The notes under the pieces: model-generated
Seen by the model: the letters and a program-made list of their open reading frames with translations, nothing else
Databases searched by the model: none
Told to the model about the DNA's origin: nothing
Part shown: positions 7,823-13,681 of the stretch, one piece after another
Position numbering within the stretch: the stretch's first letter is position 1
How the letters are laid out: the number at the start of each line of letters is the position of its first letter
Assembly (NCBI GenBank): GCA_003644405.1
Contig: QNCE01000023.1
Coordinates: 1 to 15,451 of the forward strand
Direction of reading: 5' to 3'
Length of the DNA: 15,451 nucleotides
From: Candidatus Omnitrophota bacterium
Lineage (GTDB): Bacteria > Omnitrophota > Gorgyraeia > Duberdicusellales > 4484-171
Position numbers and translations under genes: made by a program

Positions 7823-8143
7823 TCATCTCTTTCTTAAGTGCTTCTCCAATTTATGCTTAAACTTATCTATCTGCTTTATTAAGGCAGAAAAACACTCTCC
7901 TATGGCTCTACTCACATTAGAAAAAGTAGATTCGGCTCTCAGCACTTTAAAAGGTAAGTAAAGGTTAACCCATGCAAAATACTGACTTTTATGAGGATTC
8001 TTTTCCAGATGAAGAGAAAGATGTACGGGAACTTCTTTTTTAAAAAGTTTTACTCTCTTTTCCACTTTTTTTATATTCTTATCAATTATTTCATTTAAAG
8101 TATTGGTTCTTTCTAAATTTTTCATAGAAACATCTACACGCAT
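7823..8143 (-). CDS. hpf: Ribosome hibernation-promoting factor, short HPF/RaiA family
   Basis: A 106-residue member of the HPF/YfiA (sigma-54 modulation) family, which binds the 30S subunit in the mRNA/tRNA channel and silences ribosomes under stress or in stationary phase. It fits the single small domain of the family: N-terminal strand MRVDVSMKNLE, helix with IDKNIKKVEKRV, strand VHLSLHLEKN, and C-terminal helix with a Lys-rich end (KFKHKLEKHLRKR). It has no C-terminal dimerisation domain, so it is the short form. Whether it behaves like HPF or RaiA cannot be told from sequence. AAGGAGAG lies six bases before the ATG and overlaps the clpB stop two bases upstream, so it is very likely cotranscribed and coupled with clpB. 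Confidence 0.88.
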   Translation of the reverse strand: MRVDVSMKNLERTNTLNEIIDKNIKKVEKRVKLFKKEVPVHLSLHLEKNPHKSQYFAWVNLYLPFKVLRAESTFSNVSRAIGECFSALIKQIDKFKHKLEKHLRKR

Positions 8144-8145
8144 GG

Positions 8146-9147
8146 CTAACTCTCCTTTCTAGAAAAAACTATCTCTTTATTTTTAACATCTATTAACACT
8201 GTATCATTCTCCTTAAATATCCCCTCTAAAATCTTTTTGCTCAAAGGATCTACAATCAATTTCTGAATAGTTCTTTTGATGGGTCTTGCTCCATACTCTG
8301 GACTAAATCCTTTCTCTGCTAAAAACTCCTTAGCTTGAGGAGTTAACTCCAAATCAATTTTCTTATCTTTTAACCTCTCTTTCAGCATATTAAATTGAAC
8401 CTCCACGATATCCTTTATATTTTCTATAGTAAGGCGATTAAAGATGATAACTTCATCTAAGCGATTTAAAAATTCAGGGCGAAAGTATCTTTTAAGCTCA
8501 ACCTTTATCCTCTCCTCTATACTCTTTTTAGTAACCGTGGGGTCACTGAAATACTCACTACCAAGGTTAGAGGTCATTATTATAACGGTATTCTTAAAAT
8601 TAACAATCCTGCCCTGAGAATCGGTAAGCCGGCCTTCATCAAGAACCTGTAAAAGCAGATTAAATACCTCAGGATGAGCTTTTTCAATCTCATCGAAAAG
8701 GATTACTGAATAAGGCCGTCGCCTCACCGCCTCAGTAAGCTGACCTCCTTCTTGATATCCTACATAGCCAGGAGGGGCACCGATTAGTCGAGAAACAGAA
8801 AACTTCTCCATATACTCACTCATGTCTATTCTTATAAGGTTATGCTCGCTGTTAAAAAGGAACCATGCAAGGGTTTTAGCCAACTCAGTTTTACCTACCC
8901 CTGTTGGCCCTAAAAACAGAAAAGACCCTAAAGGTCTATTGGGGTCGGCTAACCCTGAACGTGCTCTTCTTATACAGTCAGATATAAGTCTTATTGCCTC
9001 ATCTTGACCTACCACACGTTTTTTTAACTCTTTCTCCATCTTTAGAAGCTTCTCTAACTCTCCCTCCATTAATTTAGCTACAGGAATTCCTGTCCATTTA
9101 GAAACTATCTCAGCAATATCCTCTTCATCTACTTCTTCTTTAAGCAT
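8146..9147 (-). CDS. clpB: ClpB C-terminal part (end of M domain, NBD2, C-terminal domain)
   Basis: A 333-codon open frame carrying the last segment of ClpB. It begins in the M-domain exit with EEDIAEIVSKWTGIPV. NBD2 follows with Walker A GPTGVGKT (80-87), pore-loop GYVGYQEGGQ and Walker B VILFDEIEKAH. The arginine-finger region (RPEFLNRLDEVI) and the C-terminal small domain with GFSPEYGARPIKRTIQ complete it. ClpB needs this ring for hexamer assembly and threading. The listed ATG (9147) has no ribosome site and is probably just an internal Met of the full protein: the preceding frame stops at 9129, 19 bases inside this one. A one-base deletion in the A4 run at 9149-9152 explains the break. 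The stop is two bases before hpf. Confidence 0.9.
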   Translation of the reverse strand: MLKEEVDEEDIAEIVSKWTGIPVAKLMEGELEKLLKMEKELKKRVVGQDEAIRLISDCIRRARSGLADPNRPLGSFLFLGPTGVGKTELAKTLAWFLFNSEHNLIRIDMSEYMEKFSVSRLIGAPPGYVGYQEGGQLTEAVRRRPYSVILFDEIEKAHPEVFNLLLQVLDEGRLTDSQGRIVNFKNTVIIMTSNLGSEYFSDPTVTKKSIEERIKVELKRYFRPEFLNRLDEVIIFNRLTIENIKDIVEVQFNMLKERLKDKKIDLELTPQAKEFLAEKGFSPEYGARPIKRTIQKLIVDPLSKKILEGIFKENDTVLIDVKNKEIVFSRKES

Positions 9148-10052
9148 CTTTTCGTCTTCTGGAGCTCACCTAACTCTTTATTTAATTTCTCTAACTCCTG
9201 ATTAAGTTGAGGAATCTTACCATATCTTATCTGAGCTACTTTATCTAACTGAGCCTGTTTTTGATACTCCATAGATTCGATTTTTAACTTTTCAATTTCT
9301 TCCTTTATCCTTCTGATACTGGTAATTAACTCCTTCTCCTTTTGCCAGTGCTGTTTTAAAACCTCTAGTTCTTTGTTTAAACTCTCTATCTCCTTCTTTA
9401 ATTTTTCCAATCTCTCTAAAGATGCAGGATCCTTCTCCTTCTTTAAAGCTTCCCTTTGAATCTCTAACTCCGTCTTCTTTCTCTCCAACTTATCTATCTC
9501 TTCAGGTTTAGAATCAATTTCTATCCGTAATTTAGAAGCAGCCTCATCGATAAGGTCAATAGCCTTATCAGGTAGATATCTTCCGGTAATATAACGATGA
9601 GAAAGTTGGCTAGCAGCAATCAGTGCTGAATCCGCTAATCTAATACCATGATGAACTTCATATCTTTCTTTTAAACCTCTCAAAATGGCAATTGTCTGTT
9701 CCACCGTAGGTTCACTCACTAGGACAGGCTGAAACCTTCTCTCTAAAGCAGCATCCTTCTCAATATGATTTCTGTACTCATCTAAAGTTGTAGCTCCAAT
9801 ACATCTTAGAGTTCCCCGAGCTAAAGCGGGCTTAAGCATATTGGAAGCATCAATAGCACCTTGAGCTTCTCCTGCGCCTACTAAGGTATGTAACTCATCG
9901 ATAAAGAGAATAATCTGACCTTCCTTGGCTTCTATTTCTTTTAATACTGCTTTAAGGCGCTCCTCAAACTCTCCCCGAAACTTTGTTCCTGCTACCAAGC
10001 TCCCTAAATCCAAAGCTATAATCCTTTTCTCTTTAAGCCCTTCGGGGAACAT
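9129..10052 (-). CDS. clpB: ClpB middle part (NBD1 after Walker A, and M domain)
   Basis: A 307-codon open frame with the central part of ClpB. After the first three codons it matches the family continuously: EGLKEKRIIALDLGSLVAGTKFRGEFEERL, split here only by family variation. Then come Walker B IILFIDELH (47-55), sensor 1 region CIGATTLDEYR, the arginine-finger region DAALERRFQPV, and the M-domain coiled-coil from about residue 185 to 300, rich in Lys, Glu and Leu heptads. The last six residues (RCLKKK) are out-of-frame readthrough. AGGAG touches the ATG at 10052 with no proper spacing, so independent translation is unlikely. It overlaps the upstream frame by 20 bases and the downstream one by 19. 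Confidence 0.9.
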   Translation of the reverse strand: MFPEGLKEKRIIALDLGSLVAGTKFRGEFEERLKAVLKEIEAKEGQIILFIDELHTLVGAGEAQGAIDASNMLKPALARGTLRCIGATTLDEYRNHIEKDAALERRFQPVLVSEPTVEQTIAILRGLKERYEVHHGIRLADSALIAASQLSHRYITGRYLPDKAIDLIDEAASKLRIEIDSKPEEIDKLERKKTELEIQREALKKEKDPASLERLEKLKKEIESLNKELEVLKQHWQKEKELITSIRRIKEEIEKLKIESMEYQKQAQLDKVAQIRYGKIPQLNQELEKLNKELGELQKTKRCLKKK

Positions 10053-10734
10053 CTCCTAAAGCAATCCTTTGAGCTAACCCTTCTACAATAGCAGTTTTAC
10101 CTACACCTGGTTCTCCAATCAAAACAGGATTATTTTTTGTTCTTCGTGAAAGGACTTGAATTACTCTTCTAATCTCTTCATCTCTGCCAATCACTGGATC
10201 TAATTTTCCTTTCTTCGCCAGTTCAGTTAGATCCCTTCCAAATTTCTCTAAAGCTCGGTAAGTAGCTTCAGCATCGGGTGACTGAGCAGAACTAGCCCCT
10301 CTTATTTCCTTAATCGCTCGAACAAGATCGTCCAAAGTAATTCCTTGCTGATTCAGATACCTAAATAGCCAACCTTCTCTATCCTTAGCTATTCCTAAAA
10401 GTAAATGTTCACTACTTATAAAGGTATCTCCTAAATCTTTAGAGAAATCTTTGGCTTCATTAATTACCTGAGTAAAGCGGGTGGAAGCATACATTCCTGA
10501 TGTAGTTGGTAACACCTTAGGTTGATTATCTAAAAACTTCTGAATCTTAACTTTTAATTCCCCTATATCTAACCCTAAATGAGATAAAATCCCCCTAGCA
10601 ACTCCTTGAGGAGTATCCAACAAAGAGTAGAGAAGATGTTCAGGTAAAAGACTCTGATGTTTAAGCTTGGTTGCTAAACTTACCGAATTATTTATTGCTT
10701 CCTGTGCTCGTAGAGTAAAATTATCTAAGTTCAT
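10033..10734 (-). CDS. clpB: ClpB N-terminal part (N domain and start of NBD1)
   Basis: A 233-codon open frame with the ClpB start MNLDNFTLRAQEAI, the double Clp-N substrate-binding repeat (about 1-145; LLPEHLLYSLL and ISSEHLLLGIA are the paired motifs), the linker ALEKFGRDLTELAKKGKLDPVIGRDEEIRR, given here as a family landmark, and NBD1 Walker A GEPGVGKT (207-214). It ends abruptly with GDVPRRA, whereas ClpB should continue GDVPEGLK. Dropping one C from the C4 run at 10044-10047 restores that continuation exactly. The break falls between the Walker A and Walker B motifs of one ATPase domain, so the fragment alone cannot be a working ATPase. The start has an excellent ribosome site. Confidence 0.9.
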   Translation of the reverse strand: MNLDNFTLRAQEAINNSVSLATKLKHQSLLPEHLLYSLLDTPQGVARGILSHLGLDIGELKVKIQKFLDNQPKVLPTTSGMYASTRFTQVINEAKDFSKDLGDTFISSEHLLLGIAKDREGWLFRYLNQQGITLDDLVRAIKEIRGASSAQSPDAEATYRALEKFGRDLTELAKKGKLDPVIGRDEEIRRVIQVLSRRTKNNPVLIGEPGVGKTAIVEGLAQRIALGDVPRRA

Positions 10735-10774
10735 ATCTACCTCCTAAGATTTATCCCAAAATATGATTCGAAAA

Positions 10775-11434
10775 TTACCAGTAAGTTCTTCTCTTAAGAA
10801 AAAATCTTAAGAAAACTACCCCACTAAGAAATCCACCGATGTGGGCCCAAAAGGCAATACCTGCGCCCATCCTTCCCAAAGAAACCAATCCTAATAGAAA
10901 CTGGTATAAAAACCAAAACCCTAAAAAGAAAAATGCAGGAATCTCCACTATCTCCCAAAATAGAAATAAAGGTACCAAAGTTAATACTCTAGCCTTAGGA
11001 AACATCAAAAAGTACGCTCCTAAAATTCCTGCGATAGCACCCGAAGCTCCTACAGCAGGAACTTTGGAGCCCCAATTAAAAAGAGCATGAATTAAGCTTG
11101 CAGAAATTCCGCACAAAAGATAGAAAATCAGAAAATTAAAGTGGCCTAACCTATCCTCCACGTTATCAGCAAAAATCCAAAGGTAGAGAGAATTCCCTAA
11201 AAGGTGCAAGAATCCTGCATGCATAAACATACTGGTAAATAAAGGAATCAATTTCGCATGTACACTTAAAGGCATAATTAGTTTATAAGGAATAAAACCA
11301 TACCTAAAAACAAAATTATCTAACTCCATGCCTAAAAAGAGCTCATAAAGGTAGACACATATGTTAATAGCTAGTATTACTACCGTTACTATAGGTTTTC
11401 TTCTATGAGGAATATCATCTCTTAAAGGTATCAT
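10775..11434 (-). CDS. Rhomboid-family intramembrane serine protease
   Basis: A 219-residue polytopic inner-membrane protease that would cleave transmembrane segments of client proteins. About six hydrophobic segments are visible, starting near residues 15-35. Catalytic landmarks are in place: His77/Asn81 in HLLGN (oxyanion region), the serine Ser131 in GASGAIAG, and the partner histidine His198 in FWAHIGGF, with Gly-rich packing motifs around them. The N-terminus MIPLRDDIPHRRKPIVT is typical of the bacterial MIPxxD rhomboid subgroup. AAGGAGAG lies about five bases before the ATG. It sits 47 bases after hsp20 and 40 before clpB, suggesting a stress role in membrane protein quality control, but the substrate is unknown. 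One of two 22-bp inverted repeats with a CIRCE half-site lies 17 bases upstream of its start. Confidence 0.94.
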   Translation of the reverse strand: MIPLRDDIPHRRKPIVTVVILAINICVYLYELFLGMELDNFVFRYGFIPYKLIMPLSVHAKLIPLFTSMFMHAGFLHLLGNSLYLWIFADNVEDRLGHFNFLIFYLLCGISASLIHALFNWGSKVPAVGASGAIAGILGAYFLMFPKARVLTLVPLFLFWEIVEIPAFFFLGFWFLYQFLLGLVSLGRMGAGIAFWAHIGGFLSGVVFLRFFLKRRTYW

Positions 11435-11451
11435 TCTCTCTCCTTAATCTT

Positions 11452-11473
11452 GCTTAGGGAGTGCTAACTAAGG
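11452..11473. repeat. 22-bp inverted repeat, copy downstream of hsp20
   Basis: The reverse complement of this stretch equals 11952-11973 at all 22 positions; the next base on each side differs. It contains the CIRCE arm GAGTGCTAA (11459-11467). The bases where the second CIRCE arm should lie (11441-11449) match at only four of nine positions. A CTTAG/CTAAG pair inside the repeat could form a small 5-bp stem. It lies between the hsp20 stop (11482) and the rhomboid start (11434). Confidence 0.9.
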
Positions 11474-11481
11474 TTTCTTTT

Positions 11482-11925
11482 CTATTCCACATCGATCTTA
11501 ATCTCCTTTTCCTTCTCTTCCTCTTTCTTAGGAAGAGTGATTTTTAAAACTCCATTCTTATAATTAGCTTTTATTTTATCCGTCTCTACGGTTGTAGGCA
11601 AGTCTAACTCCCTGTAGAACTTTCCTTGGAAACGCTCACAGTGGTAGTAATCTTTCTTTTTCTCCTCTCTTTTCTCATCTCTTTGAGCAGAAATAGTAAG
11701 GGTGTTGCCCTTTAAAGATATGTTTATATCTTTCTGCTCAAATCCTGGAAGATCACTTTCCACATAGATGTTATCTTTATCCTCATAGATGTCTACCGAG
11801 GGTGCTAATACCTCTTCTCTCAGAGTAGGCAATTTGGCAAAGGAGAAATCAAACAGTCGGTTAATCTCATTCTGTAAATCCTCTAGAGCCTTCCAAGGAT
11901 CCTTTCTGTATCTTACTAGCTTCAT
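11482..11925 (-). CDS. Small heat-shock protein, Hsp20/alpha-crystallin family
   Basis: An ATP-independent cytosolic holdase that binds unfolding proteins and passes them to DnaK and ClpB. With the start chosen here it is 147 residues. A short N-terminal arm includes WKALEDLQNEINRLFDFSF. The alpha-crystallin domain (about 42-133) has PSVDIYEDKDNIYVESDLPG, given as landmarks, and the final NGVLKITLPK. A charged Glu/Lys tail follows. An upstream in-frame ATG at 11964 would add 13 residues. The ATG at 11925 follows AAGGAGGTG with five bases of spacing and is clearly better. The gene is bracketed by two identical 22-bp inverted repeats; the upstream one carries a partial CIRCE, suggesting HrcA control. 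The HspR-like gene ends 75 bases upstream. Confidence 0.95.
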   Translation of the reverse strand: MKLVRYRKDPWKALEDLQNEINRLFDFSFAKLPTLREEVLAPSVDIYEDKDNIYVESDLPGFEQKDINISLKGNTLTISAQRDEKREEKKKDYYHCERFQGKFYRELDLPTTVETDKIKANYKNGVLKITLPKKEEEKEKEIKIDVE

Positions 11926-11951
11926 AGTCTCACCTCCTTTCCTCTCAGCTT

Positions 11952-11973
11952 CCTTAGTTAGCACTCCCTAAGC
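11952..11973. repeat. 22-bp inverted repeat, copy upstream of hsp20
   Basis: A perfect inverted copy of 11452-11473, about 480 bases away, with hsp20 between them. It contains the CIRCE arm TTAGCACTC (11958-11966). The identity extends six bases beyond the CIRCE arm on one side and seven on the other, so a shared operator half-site alone does not explain it. Confidence 0.9.
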
Positions 11974-11984
11974 GTATCTGCTAA
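11958..11984. promoter_or_regulatory. Degenerate CIRCE operator upstream of hsp20
   Basis: One perfect CIRCE arm TTAGCACTC (11958-11966), exactly nine spacer bases, then ATCTGCTAA (11976-11984), which matches the other arm GAGTGCTAA at six of nine positions. It lies about 30 bases upstream of the hsp20 start. Correct spacing and one intact arm make weaker HrcA binding plausible. No convincing -35/-10 pair is visible here, so hsp20 may be expressed from the upstream HspR-like promoter or from a non-canonical one. Confidence 0.65.
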
Positions 11985-12000
11985 GAAGACAAGAAAAAAA

Positions 12001-12306
12001 TTAAATTTCTCTTCTTATCTCAAAGATCATCTTAACTCCCTTGATGTTAACTCCCTTTACCTCCATAAGATATTTAACATATTTAAGACGTTTTATATCC
12101 TGATAAGAGAAAAGCTTTTTTCTCTTGCCTACTTTCTTGGGCCTTATAAGACCTTCTTTGATAACCTCGTTAACTGTCCAAGAATGCATTTTCAAAAGTT
12201 TACAAACAATATTTAAAGGATATAGAGGCTCATCCTCAGGGATTTCTATGTCTAATAACTCTTCTAACTCTTCCCAACTTGGGTATTCTCTTCGCTGCCT
12301 CTTCAT
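12001..12306 (-). CDS. MerR-family regulator, HspR-like
   Basis: A 101-residue DNA-binding protein with a MerR-type winged helix (about 25-95). The segment EPLYPLNIVCKLLKMHSWTV is followed by EGLIRPKKVGKRKKLFSYQDIKRL and by GVNIKGVKMIFEIR; the landmark words are LLKMH, GLIRP and GVNIKGVK. The GVNxxGVK ending is typical of HspR, the MerR-type repressor of dnaK/clpB/hsp20 genes, rather than of metal- or drug-sensing MerR proteins. There is no effector domain. Its place before hsp20, rhomboid and clpB supports a heat-shock role. I found no HspR-type HAIR inverted repeat (CTTGAGT-N7-ACTCAAG), so its operator here is unknown. No Shine-Dalgarno sequence precedes the ATG; a promoter ends ten bases upstream, predicting a very short leader. 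Confidence 0.85.
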   Translation of the reverse strand: MKRQRREYPSWEELEELLDIEIPEDEPLYPLNIVCKLLKMHSWTVNEVIKEGLIRPKKVGKRKKLFSYQDIKRLKYVKYLMEVKGVNIKGVKMIFEIRREI

Positions 12307-12316
12307 CCCGATTTTT

Positions 12317-12345
12317 TATATAACATAAAACTAAAATTTTGTCAA
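12317..12345 (-). promoter_or_regulatory. Promoter of the HspR-like/hsp20 group
   Basis: On the minus strand, a perfect -35 TTGACA (12345-12340), a 17-base spacer and -10 TATATA (12322-12317). Only ten bases separate the -10 box from the ATG at 12306, so the 5' leader would be about three to six bases long. This is the strongest promoter match in the window. Confidence 0.8.
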
Positions 12346-12348
12346 GTA

Positions 12349-12374
12349 TTTTTTAAAAATTTTTTTATTTTTTT
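12349..12374 (-). promoter_or_regulatory. Phased A-tracts upstream of the HspR-like promoter (UP-element-like)
   Basis: Three runs, A6, A7T5 (ending in T on the minus strand) and A7, follow each other with centres about ten bases apart, directly upstream of the TTGACA box. Phased tracts of this kind bend DNA and resemble UP elements that contact the RNA polymerase alpha subunit. The 100-base gap 12307-12406 is otherwise AT-only filler; I see no GC-rich terminator hairpin for hflX in it. Confidence 0.5.
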
Positions 12375-12406
12375 CTCAAAAGAATTTTTGTTTTCTGTTG
12401 AAATTG

Positions 12407-13681
12407 TTATGTTTTTTTAAAAAAAACTTTTCCGTTATTCAAAAAGGGGAGAAATCCTTCCTTTATCCGGACTGCTACTACTACCCTATCTTGGTAATAC
12501 TGAGTGTTTACAACCTGGGCGTGTTCATAAATCCAGTTTAAAAGGTCTAAGTTTTTTAAGGAAATATTTAAACTCACCTCTATTGTCTCTCCGAAAAGAA
12601 CCTTCTCAATCCTTCTAAGAAGGGAATCTAAATTTAACTTCTTCAGGGCAGAGATAAATACTGCCTCAGGAAATTTACCCTTTAGGATTTCTAATTCTTC
12701 CTCAGTAAGCTTGTCTATTTTATTAAAAACTAAAATGATATTTTTATCTAGAAGAGATAAATCCTTTAAGATGGTATTAACGGCGCCAATCAACTTAGTA
12801 TAGTTTTTATTGCTTCCATCTACTATATGAAGAAGAAGATGGGCGTAGTGAAGTTCTTCTAAGGTGGCTTTAAAAGCTTCGATAAGGTTGGGAGGCAATT
12901 TATAAAGAAAACCCACAGTATCGGTAACTATTGCTTTGAGGTTACCTTCTAAATGGAGAGTTCTACTTATAGGATCTAAAGTGGTAAAAAGATAAGAAGA
13001 AGTCTTTTGATGCTCACCTGTTAGTGCGTTTAAGAGAGTAGTTTTGCCTGCGTTAGTATATCCCACTAAAGAACAGATAGGTATCTTTTCTTTTTCACGT
13101 TTTTTTCGAAGAAGTTGGCGATGTCTCTTTAGATGGTCTAGGTCTTTTTTTAATTTTGTAATTCTATCAGAGATGCGTCTTTTATCTACCTCCAATTTTT
13201 TTTCTCCTGGTCCACGGGTACCAATCCCTCCTCCCAGACGAGAAAGCATTATTCCTTTACCTTTAAGTCGAGGTAAAAGATACTCTAACTGGGCAAGCTC
13301 TACTTGTAATGCTCCTTCCTGAGTATGGGCATGGCGGGCAAATATATCTAAAATCAATTGGGTGCGATCGATAGTTTTAATCCCTACTATCTCCTCTAAA
13401 TTTCTCTGCTGGGTAAAGCTTAAGTTATTATTGAAAATAATAACATTCACACTCTCCTGCTGGACAATTTTAGCTAATTCTAAGGCTTTACCTTTTCCGA
13501 TATAAAGAGAAGGATTAATTTCCTTCCGTTTTACAAATATAAGACCTCCTACATCTATCCCTGTAGAGATAACTAAGTTCTTAAGTTCCTCAGCTAACTC
13601 CTGAGAAGACCAAATTTGTCTTTCTCCTTCAACCTCTACTATTACTAGAAGAGCTCTTTCAGTTTTTTGAGTTTCGTACAT
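12407..13681 (-). CDS. hflX: GTPase HflX
   Basis: HflX is a ribosome-associated GTPase that splits stalled or stress-damaged 70S ribosomes. The 424-residue protein has the N-terminal HflX domain (about 1-180) with the Gly-rich SRLGGGIGTRGPGE motif, a helical coiled segment rich in Lys/Arg (about 165-198), and the G domain: P-loop GYTNAGKTT (207-215), switch region TTLDP, DTVGF (254-258) and NKID (320-323). A short C-terminal domain ends in an A/T-rich run. Length is typical. The start overlaps the miaA end by 23 bases, so the two are probably coupled; the only upstream GGAG is rather far from the ATG. In many proteobacteria hfq lies between miaA and hflX; it is absent here. Confidence 0.96.
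   Translation of the reverse strand: MYETQKTERALLVIVEVEGERQIWSSQELAEELKNLVISTGIDVGGLIFVKRKEINPSLYIGKGKALELAKIVQQESVNVIIFNNNLSFTQQRNLEEIVGIKTIDRTQLILDIFARHAHTQEGALQVELAQLEYLLPRLKGKGIMLSRLGGGIGTRGPGEKKLEVDKRRISDRITKLKKDLDHLKRHRQLLRKKREKEKIPICSLVGYTNAGKTTLLNALTGEHQKTSSYLFTTLDPISRTLHLEGNLKAIVTDTVGFLYKLPPNLIEAFKATLEELHYAHLLLHIVDGSNKNYTKLIGAVNTILKDLSLLDKNIILVFNKIDKLTEEELEILKGKFPEAVFISALKKLNLDSLLRRIEKVLFGETIEVSLNISLKNLDLLNWIYEHAQVVNTQYYQDRVVVAVRIKEGFLPFLNNGKVFFKKT

Larger units (their letters stand above)
8146..10734 (-). pseudogene. clpB: clpB disaggregase gene with two single-base frameshifts (whole locus)
   Basis: The locus encodes every part of a ClpB/Hsp104 disaggregase, but in three successive frames. 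A one-base excess lies in a C4 run (10044-10047, written on the minus strand) and a one-base shortfall in an A4 run (9149-9152). Repairing both gives one protein of about 862 residues, the normal ClpB length: N domain, NBD1, M coiled-coil, NBD2. The residues between and around the shifts are well conserved, with no other stop or decay. I therefore favour sequencing or assembly error, or very recent mutation. It is not called functional or dead. AGGAGGT five bases before ATG 10734 is a strong ribosome site. Confidence 0.75.

Noticed and set aside
9147..9155. Programmed -1 frameshift at the second clpB break
   Set aside because: The bases ACG AAA AGA do not form an X XXY YYZ heptamer, and the tRNA re-pairing would be poor; a missing A in the A4 run is simpler.
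10601..10614. Near-palindrome ACTCCTTGAGGAGT, considered as an HspR-type operator
   Set aside because: It lies inside conserved clpB N-domain coding sequence, and its arms and spacing do not match the HAIR consensus.
11926..11964. Upstream ATG as hsp20 start (adds 13 residues)
   Set aside because: It would place the strong AAGGAGGTG inside the coding region and start within the CIRCE arm; the ATG at 11925 is better placed and matches the family N-terminus.
12027..12060. Repeated GGGAGTTAA upstream of hsp20 as tandem operator
   Set aside because: The two copies encode the GVNIKGVK repeat-like segment of the HspR-like protein and are explained by coding.
12411..12427. T7-A8 run at the hflX end as a terminator
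   Set aside because: It lies inside the last hflX codons, has no GC stem, and pairs only as A:T; intrinsic termination is not supported.
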